Of a stretch of 64,000 nt of DNA, positions 49,494 through 63,312 are shown in pieces. The DNA lies in the NCBI GenBank assembly GCA_964030475.1, contig CAXIPT010000001.1:23303532-23367531 (forward strand), written 5' to 3'. A model generated the notes under the pieces. That model saw only the letters and a program-made list of their open reading frames with translations. It was not told the DNA's origin and searched no databases. The position numbers and the translations under genes are program-made. Within the stretch, counting starts at the first letter, position 1, and the number at the start of each line of letters is the position of its first letter. This DNA comes from Tethya wilhelma (lineage: Eukaryota; Porifera; Demospongiae; Tethyida; Tethyidae).

Positions 49494-52400
49494 CAGCATA
49501 AACCAGTTGCAAACATACATCACCTATTACCAAGAGTATACTCTTGCTGTCACCCATGGGTTATAATATAAACATGTACAGTCCAAAGTGTGTGCACATG
49601 ATGAGGTGCAAACACGACAGTACAAAGAAAGCAGACACTTGCACATGCACACAAACATTAGCTTCACGCGTACCTCTTTCATTTTACGTGCATCCATACT
49701 TTGCGACGATATTCCATATCTGTGACAAAAGAAACAAAGAGGTGAAATTGTTAAAGTATAGTACTGTAAGTTTTTCAATTTAGTAATGGTAACCATGGAA
49801 AACAATCAAATTTCAACACAGGAGACGGTACCAATTCCTCCCAGGATATCACAAACCCACATGCTGTCTTGTACTCAAGAACAGTTACCACACAAGGATC
49901 GGCTGTGTACAAACAACAGTGCTAGTCACTATGGAAACCTTCTTGATTGGTAGTAACTACATACATGCTAGGGCATTGGACATTACCTAGCAACTGCTTA
50001 ACTGATTACACATAGTAGATAGGAAAACCCATCAAATGTGGTTGTTTCTAACCATAGCTGACACATCACCACAGCATGACTGCTACAGTGATTGTTCTGC
50101 ACACAAAGCTAGCTTACAGAATGTAGATTAGTTAATGAAGCACTAGTAGACTGAAGATACAGCTAGGAATAATGGTAAGGTGTGGAGCTACTGCAATAGT
50201 AGGGTTTAAAATTAGAAGGCACAAGCTGAAGGAAGGCACAGCCCTTAAAGTTGCTTGCACCAATCAAAATGACAAGCTGATAAGAAACATTCTCCCACAC
50301 ACTAGTAGCCACTAGCTTCAACTCACAGTGGTACTCTCTCACAGTAGTTTCTACTGCCACTGGAGTCCTTCCTGCCCTTGTTGTGGAGCATCTTGGTCCA
50401 CTCATCATGTCTCATGGAGCTGGAGAGCTTGGAGTCCATTCCTCCCGGGAGAAGTTTGTTGGTGACACCAGTAGCCTCTTGTTGGTCATACAGGGTGTCC
50501 AGAGCCTTGTCCATCTTCTCATTGTTGATGTCATCTGTGAGGAACACACACACAAAATAGTATCGGAATTCCAAAATCTTGACTTATGTTGAAGGCTAAA
50601 CACTGATATTTTAGTAGACCACTGTAACAATGTACACCAACATATATATGGAGATATTTCAAAATAAATAATGGCCTGTAGTTTTATTTAGGTGATTTCA
50701 GTCACCAAAATATTGCCAGTATCTCCACATCTACTGCACTGACTGTATAGTGTACATGGCTCCAAGCCTGATAGGGACCCTAACTCACCCAGATTGGTGA
50801 TGTTCTGCACCCACTCTGCTGCCTTCGTGCCTGACCGACTGTTCTCTGACATGTGTGACAGCTCACGATGCATCAATCTGCGGAACTTGTCCTGTGCCAT
50901 TACACCCATCGATTTTACAGAGTTCACTGACTCCAGCTTCTTTAGACACCAGTCCAACTCCTCCAGGGTATCAAGAGCCAGCTGAAATGAGAGGAACAAA
51001 CAATAATAGAGTTTAACCTAATATTCATGTTATAGCAGTATAATACTCTGCTTTACAGATGTCTGCAAGTTCACTAGACCTTATCCACCATAACATGTAT
51101 CTATATATATACAAGAACATGGTTTGATCCATCGGGGCAACAAGGGGGCATTCGCTACCCCCACTCAAAGACTTCAGTCCTCCCCCAAAGCAAATTCCCC
51201 CAACCATAAAGGTTAAATATGTCCAAAGGTTGCAAAAATTGACTCGTCACACACCCCTAGCTAATGCACATGTGGTGACTTACTCTCTTGTGTGAGTCCT
51301 CTGAGAGTTTCTTGGGAGGGGAGGGAGCTGGAGAGATAGCAAAAGAGCTTGGTGTTCTCGAATAAGTTGTCTTTGTTTCATCAGGGAGACCCACCAGCAT
51401 GAGGAACTGAGTCCTGACACGATGAAGATTGGCAAGAACCTACGAGAGAGAACACGAGAATAGGAGTAGGCTATGAAGAACAGTCACAAAGTTAGAAATT
51501 TGAATTTTTCAGTCTATACGAATAAAGGCAAGTGCATACATGTACTTATTGCACAGTTCACACACACACGCACGCACGCACGCACACACACACACACACG
51601 TACACATATACACAATTTGTTTTCATGTACTCAGTTCATGTATAATATTCTCTCCACATCTAGCCATTGTACAGTAGTATGATTTGAATGTCACAATGTA
51701 ATTCCGGCTGTTCTGGNNNNNNNNNNNNNNNNNNNNNNNNNNNNNNNNNNNNNNNNNNNNNNNNNNNNNNNNNNNNNNNNNNNNNNNNNNNNNNNNNNNN
51801 NNNNNNNNNNNNNNNNNNNNNNNNNNNNNNNNNNNNNNNNNNNNNNNNNNNNNNNNNNNNNNNNNNNNNNNNNNNNNNNNNNNNNNNNNNNNNNNNNNNN
51901 NNNNNNNNNNNNNNNNNNNNNNNNNNNNNNNNNNNNNNNNNNNNNNNNNNNNNNNNNNNNNNNNNNNNNNNNNNNNNNNNNNNNNNNNNNNNNNNNNNNN
52001 NNNNNNNNNNNNNNNNNNNNNNNNNNNNNNNNNNNNNNNNNNNNNNNNNNNNNNNNNNNNNNNNNNNNNNNNNNNNNNNNNNNNNNNNNNNNNNNNNNNN
52101 NNNNNNNNNNNNNNNNNNNNNNNNNNNNNNNNNNNNNNNNNNNNNNNNNNNNNNNNNNNNNNNNNNNNNNNNNNNNNNNNNNNNNNNNNNNNNNNNNNNN
52201 NNNNNNNNNNNNNNNNNNNNNNNNNNNNNNNNNNNNNNNNNNNNNNNNNNNNNNNNNNNNNNNNNNNNNNNNNNNNNNNNNNNNNNNNNNNNNNNNNNNN
52301 NNNNNNNNNNNNNNNNNNNNNNNNNNNNNNNNNNNNNNNNNNNNNNNNNNNNNNNNNNNNNNNNNNNNNNNNNNNNNNNNNNNNNNNNNNNNNNNNNNNN

Positions 52401-52520
52401 NNNNNNNNNNNNNNNNNNNNNNNNNNNNNNNNNNNNNNNNNNNNNNNNNNNNNNNNNNNNNNNNNNNNNNNNNNNNNNNNNNNNNNNNNNNNNNNNNNNN
52501 NNNNNNNNNNNNNNNNNNNN

Positions 52521-52566
<46 letters not shown>

Positions 52567-55500
52567 GCGTGTGTATGTGTGTGTGTGTGTGTGTGTGATA
52601 ACATTAATGGTGTTTACAAACAACAGACGTAGATAAGTTGCACGAAACTGCAAAAACTAAACTGAGCCTCAAGTGTACATGCAACTATACAGAGCCAGTT
52701 ACTGCATACTTTCATCCACACTGTCACTACTATAACTAATCAACCTAAGAAATACATGAACCCCCTTTCACGACCTTCAGCAATGACCCATACTAACGAC
52801 ATAATTTCAATCAGACATAAGATGGAACAGCACATACATGTATTTATATGCATGTATAGTTGATACTACTGCAACAATTCAGCCTACGTTCCTAGCTAGA
52901 GGGTATGGTTCCATAGGTACAAATCGTGCATGTTGTACCAACAAGTTTATACAGCAAAGAATCCACGCATGATTCTAGTAAACATAAACTCGCCCACATT
53001 AGTACACAAATGACCATCACTTAAGCCTCCCATTGTTCTTGTCGTGTGCATAAGTACTCGTACACATACCACAGAGTGTACTGAATGTCATCAAGTGTGC
53101 TACCACTGGCACTTTGAGTTCTTTTTCAAGTTCGGTAGTTTTGTTAACATACTGTATGGTGATAGACCCAAGCCATAGCTGTCTTGGTATTTGTTCTTGC
53201 ATTAGTTCTTATAGAGTTAGCCTTATTTCCTCTAAGTTTTTCAAGTAAAAAAGTCCAATTAACACAAACCAGGCTAATTCTTAAACTTAAAGTATGCACA
53301 TATAGCTTGCTAATAATTGACTCATTGAATGAGGAGTACAAGCAAGGATTAGAAGAGGGCCTGGAATATCTGAGTTACATTATCTGTCGAATCGAATTTT
53401 GATAGTCATACCTACTACAAAACACCCTACAATAACAATTATTGCAGTAATGATGTCATGTAGTGTCAATTATGATAGCATTTTTCAGTTTCCATACGTA
53501 GGTCAGTTGCAGTGGGCATTGGAGTACCTGACTACACACATGTCATCTGTGAATTACACACAAAGACATGCACACAACTATTATGTACACACAGGCTGTT
53601 TATCAAACTACGTCACTTGAGGTATCTATTTCAAGAAAAACCACAAACATACCCGACTCAGCTCTGTACAAACAATGTGTAGAAACACAAGATCATAATC
53701 TTATTGCAATGCAAAAGTTACCCAATATCTGAGATCACATGATTACCAGCAGTTAGTGCTAGAGTGACTCTAACTGACTGCCATTACACTAGCTAGTATG
53801 CAACTAACAACTTGTCTTCCTAACCAAAACCTCCCATGGCTCCTTAGCCATGGACACAATCTTTGGGCAAAAGGTTAACACTCTACTTAGTTGCTCTTGT
53901 TGCAAGCTTAAGACCTAGGGATGATACTAGGAGAAAAGCAGATGCAAATGACTTGGAACAAAATCCAGAGACAGAACTACCTTTCACACATCATAGCCAT
54001 ATATACTTATAATACACTTGCACACACACACACACACACACAGGGGCCAACCATTGAGCCACTCACTCTGTGTCGGAATCTGACTCTCCCAGTATTGAGA
54101 GGTTCCGATGGGGTAAGGGTGGTGTCTTTGCTCCCGGTAGCTGCAATCTTATGAATACTGATCTCGATCTTGTCTTCATCATGGGGGTAGTTCTCCCTCG
54201 GTTGGTTTTTCTCAAGAAAGAAGGGCTTCCAGATTTCACAATTGGTGGTTCACTGTCCGCTTTTGATGATAGTCTTGGACTTGATGATGACTTCTGGGCA
54301 ATAGGGTGAGGAGAGGATCGGCTAGAGGTCTGTGTGTGTGTGTGTGTGTGTGTGTGTTAACAGGACAGGTCATGAATCAACCATGATCGAGCTATGTGTG
54401 AAATATTACGTATGCACACACCCAGATGTATGTATGTACATGTATGTATGTAGCTCAGTAGTTAAAAATTTCAGTTCTAACCATGCCTACAAATGTCACT
54501 AACAAAGGAATTCCAAGGAAAATTATTCCCAGAAAAACAATTTAAACATTCAACAGAATACACATGCAATGATGATCTCATATCCCTTTCAAATAATCAT
54601 AACTCCTGCACAACTAGCAATGTAGCCATGTGAACCAACCAGCACTGAATCACTAAAAGGTGTATCATACGTGAAGTGTATTAGTGTATATAAAATGTGA
54701 CAAACACTGCTTTGGAGATAATCAATTGAATTAGCCAACAAGACACAAGTTGCCAGGCACCAATAGAGACTCAGTGAGGAATGCTGTCCAATACCCTGTT
54801 GCCTGTACCCACACAACACACAAATCTACACACACTGAACACCATACACACAGTACTAATTGTATTACTGAACAGTTAGAAAGGGAGAGCTAGGGGGTTT
54901 AGACTACCAATGGATAAAGCCACTTGTAAGCAAGAATTTCTTTGTAGAATGGTGAAGACTGACCAGAATGACGCACACACATACATGTACTAGACCGTGT
55001 GACAACAGCTCAAATTTGTCAAACATGTGTACTTTAGCCAAGAACAAACATGTAGACATGCACACACAAAACATAAACTACAAAAGTTTCTAAGCAAGAG
55101 ATGTGATGACATTAGGTGGGTTCCTTATAGGAAGTGTCCAGGAGGAAGCAAGCGTGACATAGCAGCTGGTATGTATGTCATTGCTCAAGAGTTTAGCCAA
55201 ACACAAAGTTGTCAATTCTCAGAAAAATATATCAGCACTGAAAGTTCACTCAACAAGTGGTGGTAAAAAACAACACTACCTCACACACAACGACTTTCCA
55301 CTTTGAAAGTGCACACATTGTGGAGATTCATTCACACAGAAAAGTGTGCATACACCACAAGACCATTTACAATACAATTGAGGTGCACTATAAAGACTTA
55401 GCCATTCAGAGAGGTCAACTTGAGGACAATACACCAAGTACAATGTACACACCTCATTATGGTGTAGTTTGCTACATTGAACAATGTGAGAACATCAGTT

Positions 55501-57020
55501 CAACAAATGCCTCCATGGTTAGTTTCAATGACCAGTGTCTTTCACTATATGCTACACATGCTACATTGACAATGGCCTGAGGAGATAGGAAGGCACATGG
55601 GTGTACCTTAGCTGCTGGCAAGCCTACTAATTGCATTCCAATTTCAACTGGTTCTAATCACATGTACAAGCAGTATGTNGTGTGTGTGTGTTAACAGGAC
55701 AGGTCATGAATCAACCATGATCGAGCTATGTGTGAAATATTACGTATGCACACACCCAGATGTATGTATGTACATGTATGTATGTAGCTCAGTAGTTAAA
55801 AATTTCAGTTCTAACCATGCCTACAAATGTCACTAACAAAGGAATTCCAAGGAAAATTATTCCCAGAAAAACAATTTAAACATTCAACAGAATACACATG
55901 CAATGATGATCTCATATCCCTTTCAAATAATCATAACTCCTGCACAACTAGCAATGTAGCCATGTGAACCAACCAGCACTGAATCACTAAAAGGTGTATC
56001 ATACGTGAAGTGTATTAGTGTATATAAAATGTGACAAACACTGCTTTGGAGATAATCAATTGAATTAGCCAACAAGACACAAGTTGCCAGGCACCAATAG
56101 AGACTCAGTGAGGAATGCTGTCCAATACCCTGTTGCCTGTACCCACACAACACACAAATCTACACACACTGAACACCATACACACAGTACTAATTGTATT
56201 ACTGAACAGTTAGAAAGGGAGAGCTAGGGGGTTTAGACTACCAATGGATAAAGCCACTTGTAAGCAAGAATTTCTTTGTAGAATGGTGAAGACTGACCAG
56301 AATGACGCACACACATACATGTACTAGACCGTGTGACAACAGCTCAAATTTGTCAAACATGTGTACTTTAGCCAAGAACAAACATGTAGACATGCACACA
56401 CAAAACATAAACTACAAAAGTTTCTAAGCAAGAGATGTGATGACATTAGGTGGGTTCCTTATAGGAAGTGTCCAGGAGGAAGCAAGCGTGACATAGCAGC
56501 TGGTATGTATGTCATTGCTCAAGAGTTTAGCCAAACACAAAGTTGTCAATTCTCAGAAAAATATATCAGCACTGAAAGTTCACTCAACAAGTGGTGGTAA
56601 AAAACAACACTACCTCACACACAACGACTTTCCACTTTGAAAGTGCACACATTGTGGAGATTCATTCACACAGAAAAGTGTGCATACACCACAAGACCAT
56701 TTACAATACAATTGAGGTGCACTATAAAGACTTAGCCATTCAGAGAGGTCAACTTGAGGACAATACACCAAGTACAATGTACACACCTCATTATGGTGTA
56801 GTTTGCTACATTGAACAATGTGAGAACATCAGTTCAACAAATGCCTCCATGGTTAGTTTCAATGACCAGTGTCTTTCACTATATGCTACACATGCTACAT
56901 TGACAATGGCCTGAGGAGATAGGAAGGCACATGGGTGTACCTTAGCTGCTGGCAAGCCTACTAATTGCATTCCAATTTCAACTGGTTCTAATCACATGTA
57001 CAAGCAGTATGTGTGTCAGC

Positions 57021-57065
<45 letters not shown>

Positions 57066-58790
57066 CAAGTATCTTCTCTGAGTTGCAATGGCTAACAAAC
57101 TGCAGTAGTTAGTAATGACACATGACACAGCCCTTCCTTGGAACAGCGACACTGATAGTGTACTACCAAACAAATGTTTAATATCAAACACTTTAGTAAG
57201 AAAACAACAAGCAATGTGGTGGTCTACAGTAATCTTGAAACAATTAGTGTCCCTTATGCAAACCTTAGCACACACCCACTAATGGTATTTACATTACAAG
57301 GCATTTCATAATTGTACACTGATCACTGCCTTCCCTATGAGGTCACTCACACAATTAAGAGCAAGAATATGATAGACTTATACCGTTTACCAACTTCCAA
57401 GAAGGTACACACTTAAGCATTTCTAATGATTCCACGGGAAGTATTTAGCCCGTCATTTGGTCTGATCATCTCTGGTACTCCACCAAGTGTCAGGAATCAC
57501 TGGGCCATGGATAAATCATAACAGGGTTGTCAAATCTACCAAGGTATGTAGAATGACAGTAGCTATACATGACAGTTGACATACATGTACAAATACACAA
57601 GTTGCATACTAGTGACCTCAAAATTCCTCAAGAGTCGTACAAGTATGTGAAAATCAACAGATCACTAACAAAGTGCCTTCAGTACCAGTGATCTACCCTA
57701 CATATCAAAGTAGCAATCAGTTGTGTGCGTATGAGAGGGCATTCAAACTTGGATGTATACATGTAGCTGGGAGTTGGATAGTTCACACAACCTCTACACA
57801 CATATCAATGTAGTAAACATGGTCCTGACAGAATATACATGTAAACATGTAGACTAGCTGACATCAGAGCATCAACTCCATGAATATTACGTGCTTGGAC
57901 CTTGCATGCATGTTCACCATAGACAGGATCTAGAAGTACTTGATCTGTGTGACCTATGAACTGGGCCATCACAAGGGAAAATTCCACAAGTAGGGAAATT
58001 AACATGATTGTCATTATTCACATCCCCCTAGGGAACTGGATGGTGTGCAAGTATAGGGTCAGGCTGCATAGCTGAGTTCAAGTAGTACCATTCACGTAAA
58101 GCTCTAAGGAATTTAATTAGGATGTAATTGCACGTGACGTCACATCCAGGGAAACATCTTCCACCATCTTGAAGTACTTTTGAACTTTTCTTTGCATTTC
58201 TCATATTTAGAATATACAGTATGCATGTGGAAATACAGTGACAAAGTGCTCAATATTGCACATTTCCCCAGTGAAATTCCAATACTTTACGTGAATAGGA
58301 CTATTCAATACAATATGAAAGATTTTCACAATGACAGCTAGTGGCAGTAAACGACTGCAACACTCCAATGGTAACAAAACCATAATAGTGATGTTTCATA
58401 ACAGATATATATACACACTACGATTTACAGAGTTTTAAACCTTTATACGGTTCATGCACATACTTGTAATAGAAGAGCACAGTAGACACCTCAAGCAGGT
58501 AGTCACAATATGATTGAGATACAGATTGCTATATTGTCAGCTTATATAATCATCCTCACTGAAAGTGTAGGCTAAACTGTTTACAAACAGTAGGTGTGCT
58601 AGTTTGAACCCATCATCCCATGATGTGATAGGGTGTAGAGATAAGAAAAACATACCTACATGTAGTTACTTTCACAATGACTCAGTGCAACCCTACAGCA
58701 CACTGTACATAGTCCTAATGTATTTTTGTGAAAGGATGGAGTTAGGAACATACTCTTACTTTATTATGCTGCAGTCGCCTTAAAATCAAG

Positions 58791-58871
<81 letters not shown>

Positions 58872-61800
58872 GTCACATCAGAAGAAAGAGTTCACTTAAT
58901 ACTTAGATTTATTTACAAACCAACATATGCTATGGTATAACAATACATGCAGAATTTGAGCTTGAATCAGTGGGTACACACATGGATCCCAGCAAGACAT
59001 TAGCGAGTCAGAATTCTAAGTGAGACTATACTTATGACACAGACATGGAAATACAGTACGGCTCTGTTTGTCCTAGCACAAGAGAGGAGAGGAAAAAGGT
59101 GCACTGTAAAGATGACAGAGAATGGTATTTTGTGACCAGTGTCAGAGGGCGTGTAAGGACACACGTAGTAATGAACAGATACATTTACAGGTTCATGTAC
59201 GTAGGTATCTTGGATTTCTCATCAGAGGTGAGGGTACATACATGTGTATGTCTAGAGAAGGGGGAGTGCCTCATGTATGATGTAATGTCTGTGAGAGTGA
59301 GTTAGATTGTGGGGTCTCTACACTGTCTGAGAGGTCGGTATGCGAACCTTGAAATTTATGCATCAGAGAAAGGCAGCACCAACACCAGGCCTATCATAAC
59401 AGGGAAGAGCCTTCATAAACAGATGGCACGAAATAATACACAATCCCAGGGACAGTTTTAAAGTCAATTGTTGGAGGAATGAATGCAAAGGATGGATGAT
59501 ACAAAGAGTGGAAGAATGGCATACACTGCAGATTAGCACATTCTGTAAACAACTAACAACGTTTGAAAAGTAATTAAATATCAATCAGAAAACAATCGGA
59601 GTACATTCCATTCTATCGTTACGATCAAATAAAGCTATTCACAGCACAAAACACCGCACATGGTATATTCAGTATTCACGACATGGGAGATTTTTTAAAC
59701 ACACATACAAACAGTGAACTTTCTATATAAGGACATAGCTTGTTTAGACTCTTCAGTTGTACGTGCATGAGGTTAATGGAGCTTAATCAAGCGTTTCAGA
59801 ACACTAGAAATAACTCACATTCCTGGTACCAAAACACACACTTAAAAGAATACACACAGAATAGACAAGAGTACACCTTCACATACAATTGCCAATGGTG
59901 CACACAGTACAGGAGAAACTACACTACATTGCTATCTACATTTGACGTGTATCTCAAGTCAAAAGGCATCTTTTGCACCATAGACACTGCATCTGCTAAG
60001 TACATGTACCTATAAAATACTTGCATATAAATACACTAAATGCAACATTGATGTGTGCATGCTTGAGCATGTACACTCCTCCACATGTACTTATACTTGC
60101 ATGACCAGAGAGCACACATTGGTGCATCCACTCCCAACACGTCACTGGCAAACAAAACATGAGAAGGCACGTCCCAGCTTTAAGTCTGAAATAAAAACTG
60201 AAATGATCCATTATTTGATCCTAGTGTGTATGATGTGTACATGTGATATACTATACACACACAAGGTATTGCATATGTTGCTCAACACAACACTACACGG
60301 TTTCAAGAAATGCGATCACAAGTATCATATATCACAATGCAGTGATGCATACACACACAAACAATATACATGGCCTTTGAGAATCATACATAAAGGTCGC
60401 TATCAATACAACATACTTGCCAAATACCAAATCTAGACACTGATACACCACCCACTGATTTCCTCAATTTAGGAGTTAAATTTTCACATGAACCTGTCCC
60501 TGTGATGTACAGGGATGCTCCACCATCAGAGAAAGCCTTACAGTCGTGAGCAGGCATTGCCATACCCTCCCACTGTGACGTATGGAACACACTATCCAAT
60601 GGACACAAACAAAAGCATCGTTTCAAAGATGGCACAATCTATGCCAGTGAAGGAAAAACAAATTGACCCTTGTACACTAATGAAGTACCATTATTTGGAA
60701 AACATACAGCACTAAAATGCTTTCTAAATTTTATGCAAATCAAAATACATGCAATGTACAAACTTGTGCATAGAGACAATTTTCAGAATGAGATAAATGA
60801 AATTCTACTGCATACCTGTGAGTGTACTGATCAGAGCAGGCTACTTTGAACATATTAATTAACAGTTATATATTTGTACATGCTGCAAGGTACAACTCTA
60901 AACCATTTGTTACCATGGCTCAAACAGAAGGCCATGTTCAGTTCACTAGTCTTTGGCTCACATGCTTGCGGATGCTAAAATCATTTGTTTTACACTTGCC
61001 AAAAAACACTTGCTTAGCTTTTGATATAAACAAGAGATTTGTTGCAAAAGCAAGCTACCAAAGTTCAAGAATTGAAATAAATACCTGTAAATTGCTGTAA
61101 TCCATACAAACAGCTCTGAGGCCATGCAGTACTATTCTAGATGAGAAAGTTTCTTGTAATCACGGCAAATATGCACACCAATGTAGACTAGCCTAATTAG
61201 AAACCTCGTAAAATGTCCCCATTATTCCTGCATGGCCTACACAGTGCTTCATTTCTATACACACTACGGATATCACAGTAGTATAGCCAGGCTAGTAGAG
61301 AGCTAGCTACAGAGCATTGACAGCAACACACTTTCATAACAGCAAACAGCACAGAGTGACTCAAAGAAAGAGAAGCTGTCATAACATTTATTTATCACAC
61401 AAACAACCAACTCTAACATCACTTCTGTTTGATGACATCAACTGATACCCACCAACACACTATGTGTACAAGCAAGTTCACAGAAACATTTAACAACAGT
61501 ATTATGAGATGGACAAGATTAATCTGTAGTTTATACACAATACATATATCTACCTACCAAACATGGCATGTTTCCCATCCAGCTCAAAACTGAAAGAGTG
61601 TTACTCATTACACAGTCACTTGGAAGCACTTTGATATCTTCAGTACTGTACTACCAATCTTGAGTAAGTCAGAGTGTAATAAAAAGTTCAATTTCCATAA
61701 CATTCAAGCGTTCTTTGCATCTGTCTTTAGTTATCAATGTTCTTCACAACTTGGCCAAACACACAACACTGTGATGTAGAATGCTGTGTCTATGCTCAAT

Positions 61801-63305
61801 CACTGCTCTTTCTTGAGGAGAAAGTATTTAGCAGGAAACAGTTATTAATATTATTCCTGATACTTGTACTCAGTGTCAAACAGAGGCCACCAAAGTTTAC
61901 CTCTCAAATCAGCACAGTGCAGCTCTAGTTTTTCACTTGCTAGCTAACAAATTTACAATTATATACACTCCTGTATTTCAATACACCTAAGCTATAGCTT
62001 ACTAGCACACTAAACAATAGTGCAGCATCAGTCAAGCTTTTGTACCAAACATCAGGTCACGCACTGAAAACTATCCAACCTCAAACTATGCATATATTAA
62101 CATGTATTGCAGGCACAAAAGCACTTGAGCATGCTCAATGGTGCTCATCAAACTATGAGCAACATAAATCACTCGGAAGGCAATTAAAATATTTCTATTT
62201 AATACACAACACTTCACTCCCTCACTCAAGCATGGATCACAGGGGCAACATAACAGAGGGGAGAAAATTGAATGGATCTGTGATACTAAGACTATCGACA
62301 ACCAGGTAGCTTGTAGCAAGCTGATTGATAAGAGCAAACTGATATGTGTGTGTGTGCAAAGACTCACTAACACATACTTAACCAGGTATCAAATCAACAT
62401 AACTACTTTACCACTCTCTGTTTAATGCTGCAAACCACCAACTACTGCTCAGTAAATTCAATACGGAGGAGGTGAACACTTGGATACGTAGCAAGGTACC
62501 CCCAAAAATAGGAGACACATGTGTCAGCATTAAGAGGCATACAACAAACAAGTAGCTGTCAAAAACTTTAACATGGTGCCAATAGGCAATCATTTACAAG
62601 TAACCAATCAGTACTCGATTTAGAACAGACCACAACAGAGAGGTGTAAATATGTAGGGAGCCCAAAACCTTGATGGCCTAGTAGGCATAACTCACTGGGA
62701 AATTTAGCAGCTCCAAGTACAAAACATTGCTGCTATAAACAAGTTTTCATGGTGCTAATAGTACACAAAGTAGTTTCTGGAGAGGGACATTAGTGTACAC
62801 AGGCTACCAAACTCTAGAGTAGAATGCAGAAAAATGGGGTGTGTTTCACAGACTAGGTTGGTACCACACACACAATACCCCTGGCACCTGGGGATGAAAT
62901 TAATAGCTCTAGTGAATAGTAACGCCTAGAAAAATGTCATTATGTCTCATTTACTATATTTCCAATGACTAAGCAATCTCTAGAAACATTCCACAATGAC
63001 AACAATGAGAGTCTCTCTCACGCAAACACATCCAAGCTCACCTCTTTCTCCTTGTCGGTGCCAAGGCTTGTAGACCCTTGTGTCTTGGTCGGTTCAAAAG
63101 TTACAGACCTTCTCTTTGAACTATCGTCCGCCATTTCTGGCAGTAACTCTACAGGTAGTCTAGGCAAGCCTGTAAACGAATCTATGTCTGCTGTATCAAA
63201 GTCAGTCGGTATTATGTCACCTTCTTCTGAAAATACTGACAGAACTGGAGCACTAAATGCGTGCTTATCAAGCAAATCAAGCGTGGATGGTGAGGACCCT
63301 GCCAT
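46665..63305 (-). CDS. PDE4: PDE4-type cAMP-specific 3',5'-cyclic phosphodiesterase
   Basis: Twelve exons are visible: 63042-63305, 54067-54329, 51284-51439, 50789-50981, 50327-50534, 49674-49719, 49267-49437, 48742-49014, 48157-48231, 47874-47996, 47565-47747 and 46665-47120. The C-terminal part of UCR1 ([12 protein letters not shown]) and UCR2 ([31 protein letters not shown]) identify the PDE4 family. The catalytic domain has [39 protein letters not shown] and the purine-binding Gln (KCQ before VTFIDF), so the metal ligands are present; the family's usual HDVDHPG has Gly for the second Asp. It hydrolyses cAMP in the cytoplasm. Exon 54067-54329 leaves 2 nt and exon 51439 starts in phase 0, so an exon of length 3n+1 with the first half of UCR1 is missing, probably in the N gap. 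The acidic C-terminus ends ESPANERR; its TAA overlaps a donor-like GTAAGT. The first intron (8.7 kb) is full of repeats. Confidence 0.9.
47343..47470. mobile_element. TACCGTATA MITE in a PDE4 intron
   Basis: Left TACCGTATAATGG, right CCCACTATACGGTA, with internal AATTTGGC/GCCAA symmetry. 128 bp, related to 14285-14450. Confidence 0.7.
49015..49113. repeat. (GT)n tract abutting a PDE4 splice acceptor
   Basis: On the minus strand (CA)n runs directly into the CAG acceptor of the exon ending at 49014, taking the place of the usual polypyrimidine tract. Confidence 0.9.
49449..49491. repeat. (GA)n tract next to a PDE4 acceptor
   Basis: On the minus strand (CT)n lies just before CCCTCCCACCCCTACAG, a strong polypyrimidine context for the exon ending at 49437. 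Confidence 0.9.
51717..52520. other. Assembly gap (804 N) with flanking (GT)n
   Basis: Unsequenced or unresolved bases inside the PDE4 gene. A GT tract follows directly (52521-52597), probably the cause of the break. The missing UCR1 exon is expected here. Confidence 0.95.
52598..54066. other. PDE4 intron sequence
   Basis: No exon with a UCR1 signature (TPFAQ before a donor) was found on the minus strand. AT-rich with CA runs only. Confidence 0.45.
54345..57012. repeat. Exact 1334-bp duplication around a single N
   Basis: 54357-55678 and 55691-57012 are identical by eye with a constant offset of 1334 and no indels; an N at 55679 sits between them next to GT runs. The same open frames appear in both. 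It lies in PDE4 intron 1. Most likely a scaffolding artefact, possibly a very recent tandem duplication. Confidence 0.85.
57013..63041. other. Remainder of PDE4 intron 1
   Basis: About 6 kb with (CA)n tracts at about 57026-57062 and 58795-58870 and many short CACACA runs. No exon, RNA gene or transposase was recognised. Confidence 0.5.
58795..58870. repeat. (CA)n microsatellite
   Basis: About 38 uninterrupted CA units in PDE4 intron 1. Confidence 0.95.
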
Positions 63306-63312
63306 GACGTCA
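63305..63312. promoter_or_regulatory. Consensus CRE (TGACGTCA) overlapping the PDE4 start codon
   Basis: The palindrome TGACGTCA shares its last bases with the initiator ATG on the minus strand (TGACGTCATGG). It is a full CREB/ATF consensus. Use in cAMP feedback is inferred; by chance an 8-mer would appear about once per 65 kb. Confidence 0.45.

Noticed and set aside
51660..52653. Open frames of over 300 codons across the N gap
   Set aside because: They are almost entirely unknown residues plus CA-repeat translation.
53855..53885. Minus-strand CCTTTTGCCCAA reads Pro-Phe-Ala-Gln, like the end of the missing UCR1 exon
   Set aside because: A TAA lies directly before it in that frame and no donor follows, so it is not the exon.
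55027..55580. Plus-strand frames repeated at 56361-56914
   Set aside because: They are identical because the whole block is duplicated; composition is intron-like and no domain is seen.
60384..60635. Minus-strand 83-residue frame in PDE4 intron 1
   Set aside because: No domain signature, no convincing splice sites matching the phase, and no similarity to PDE4 N-termini.
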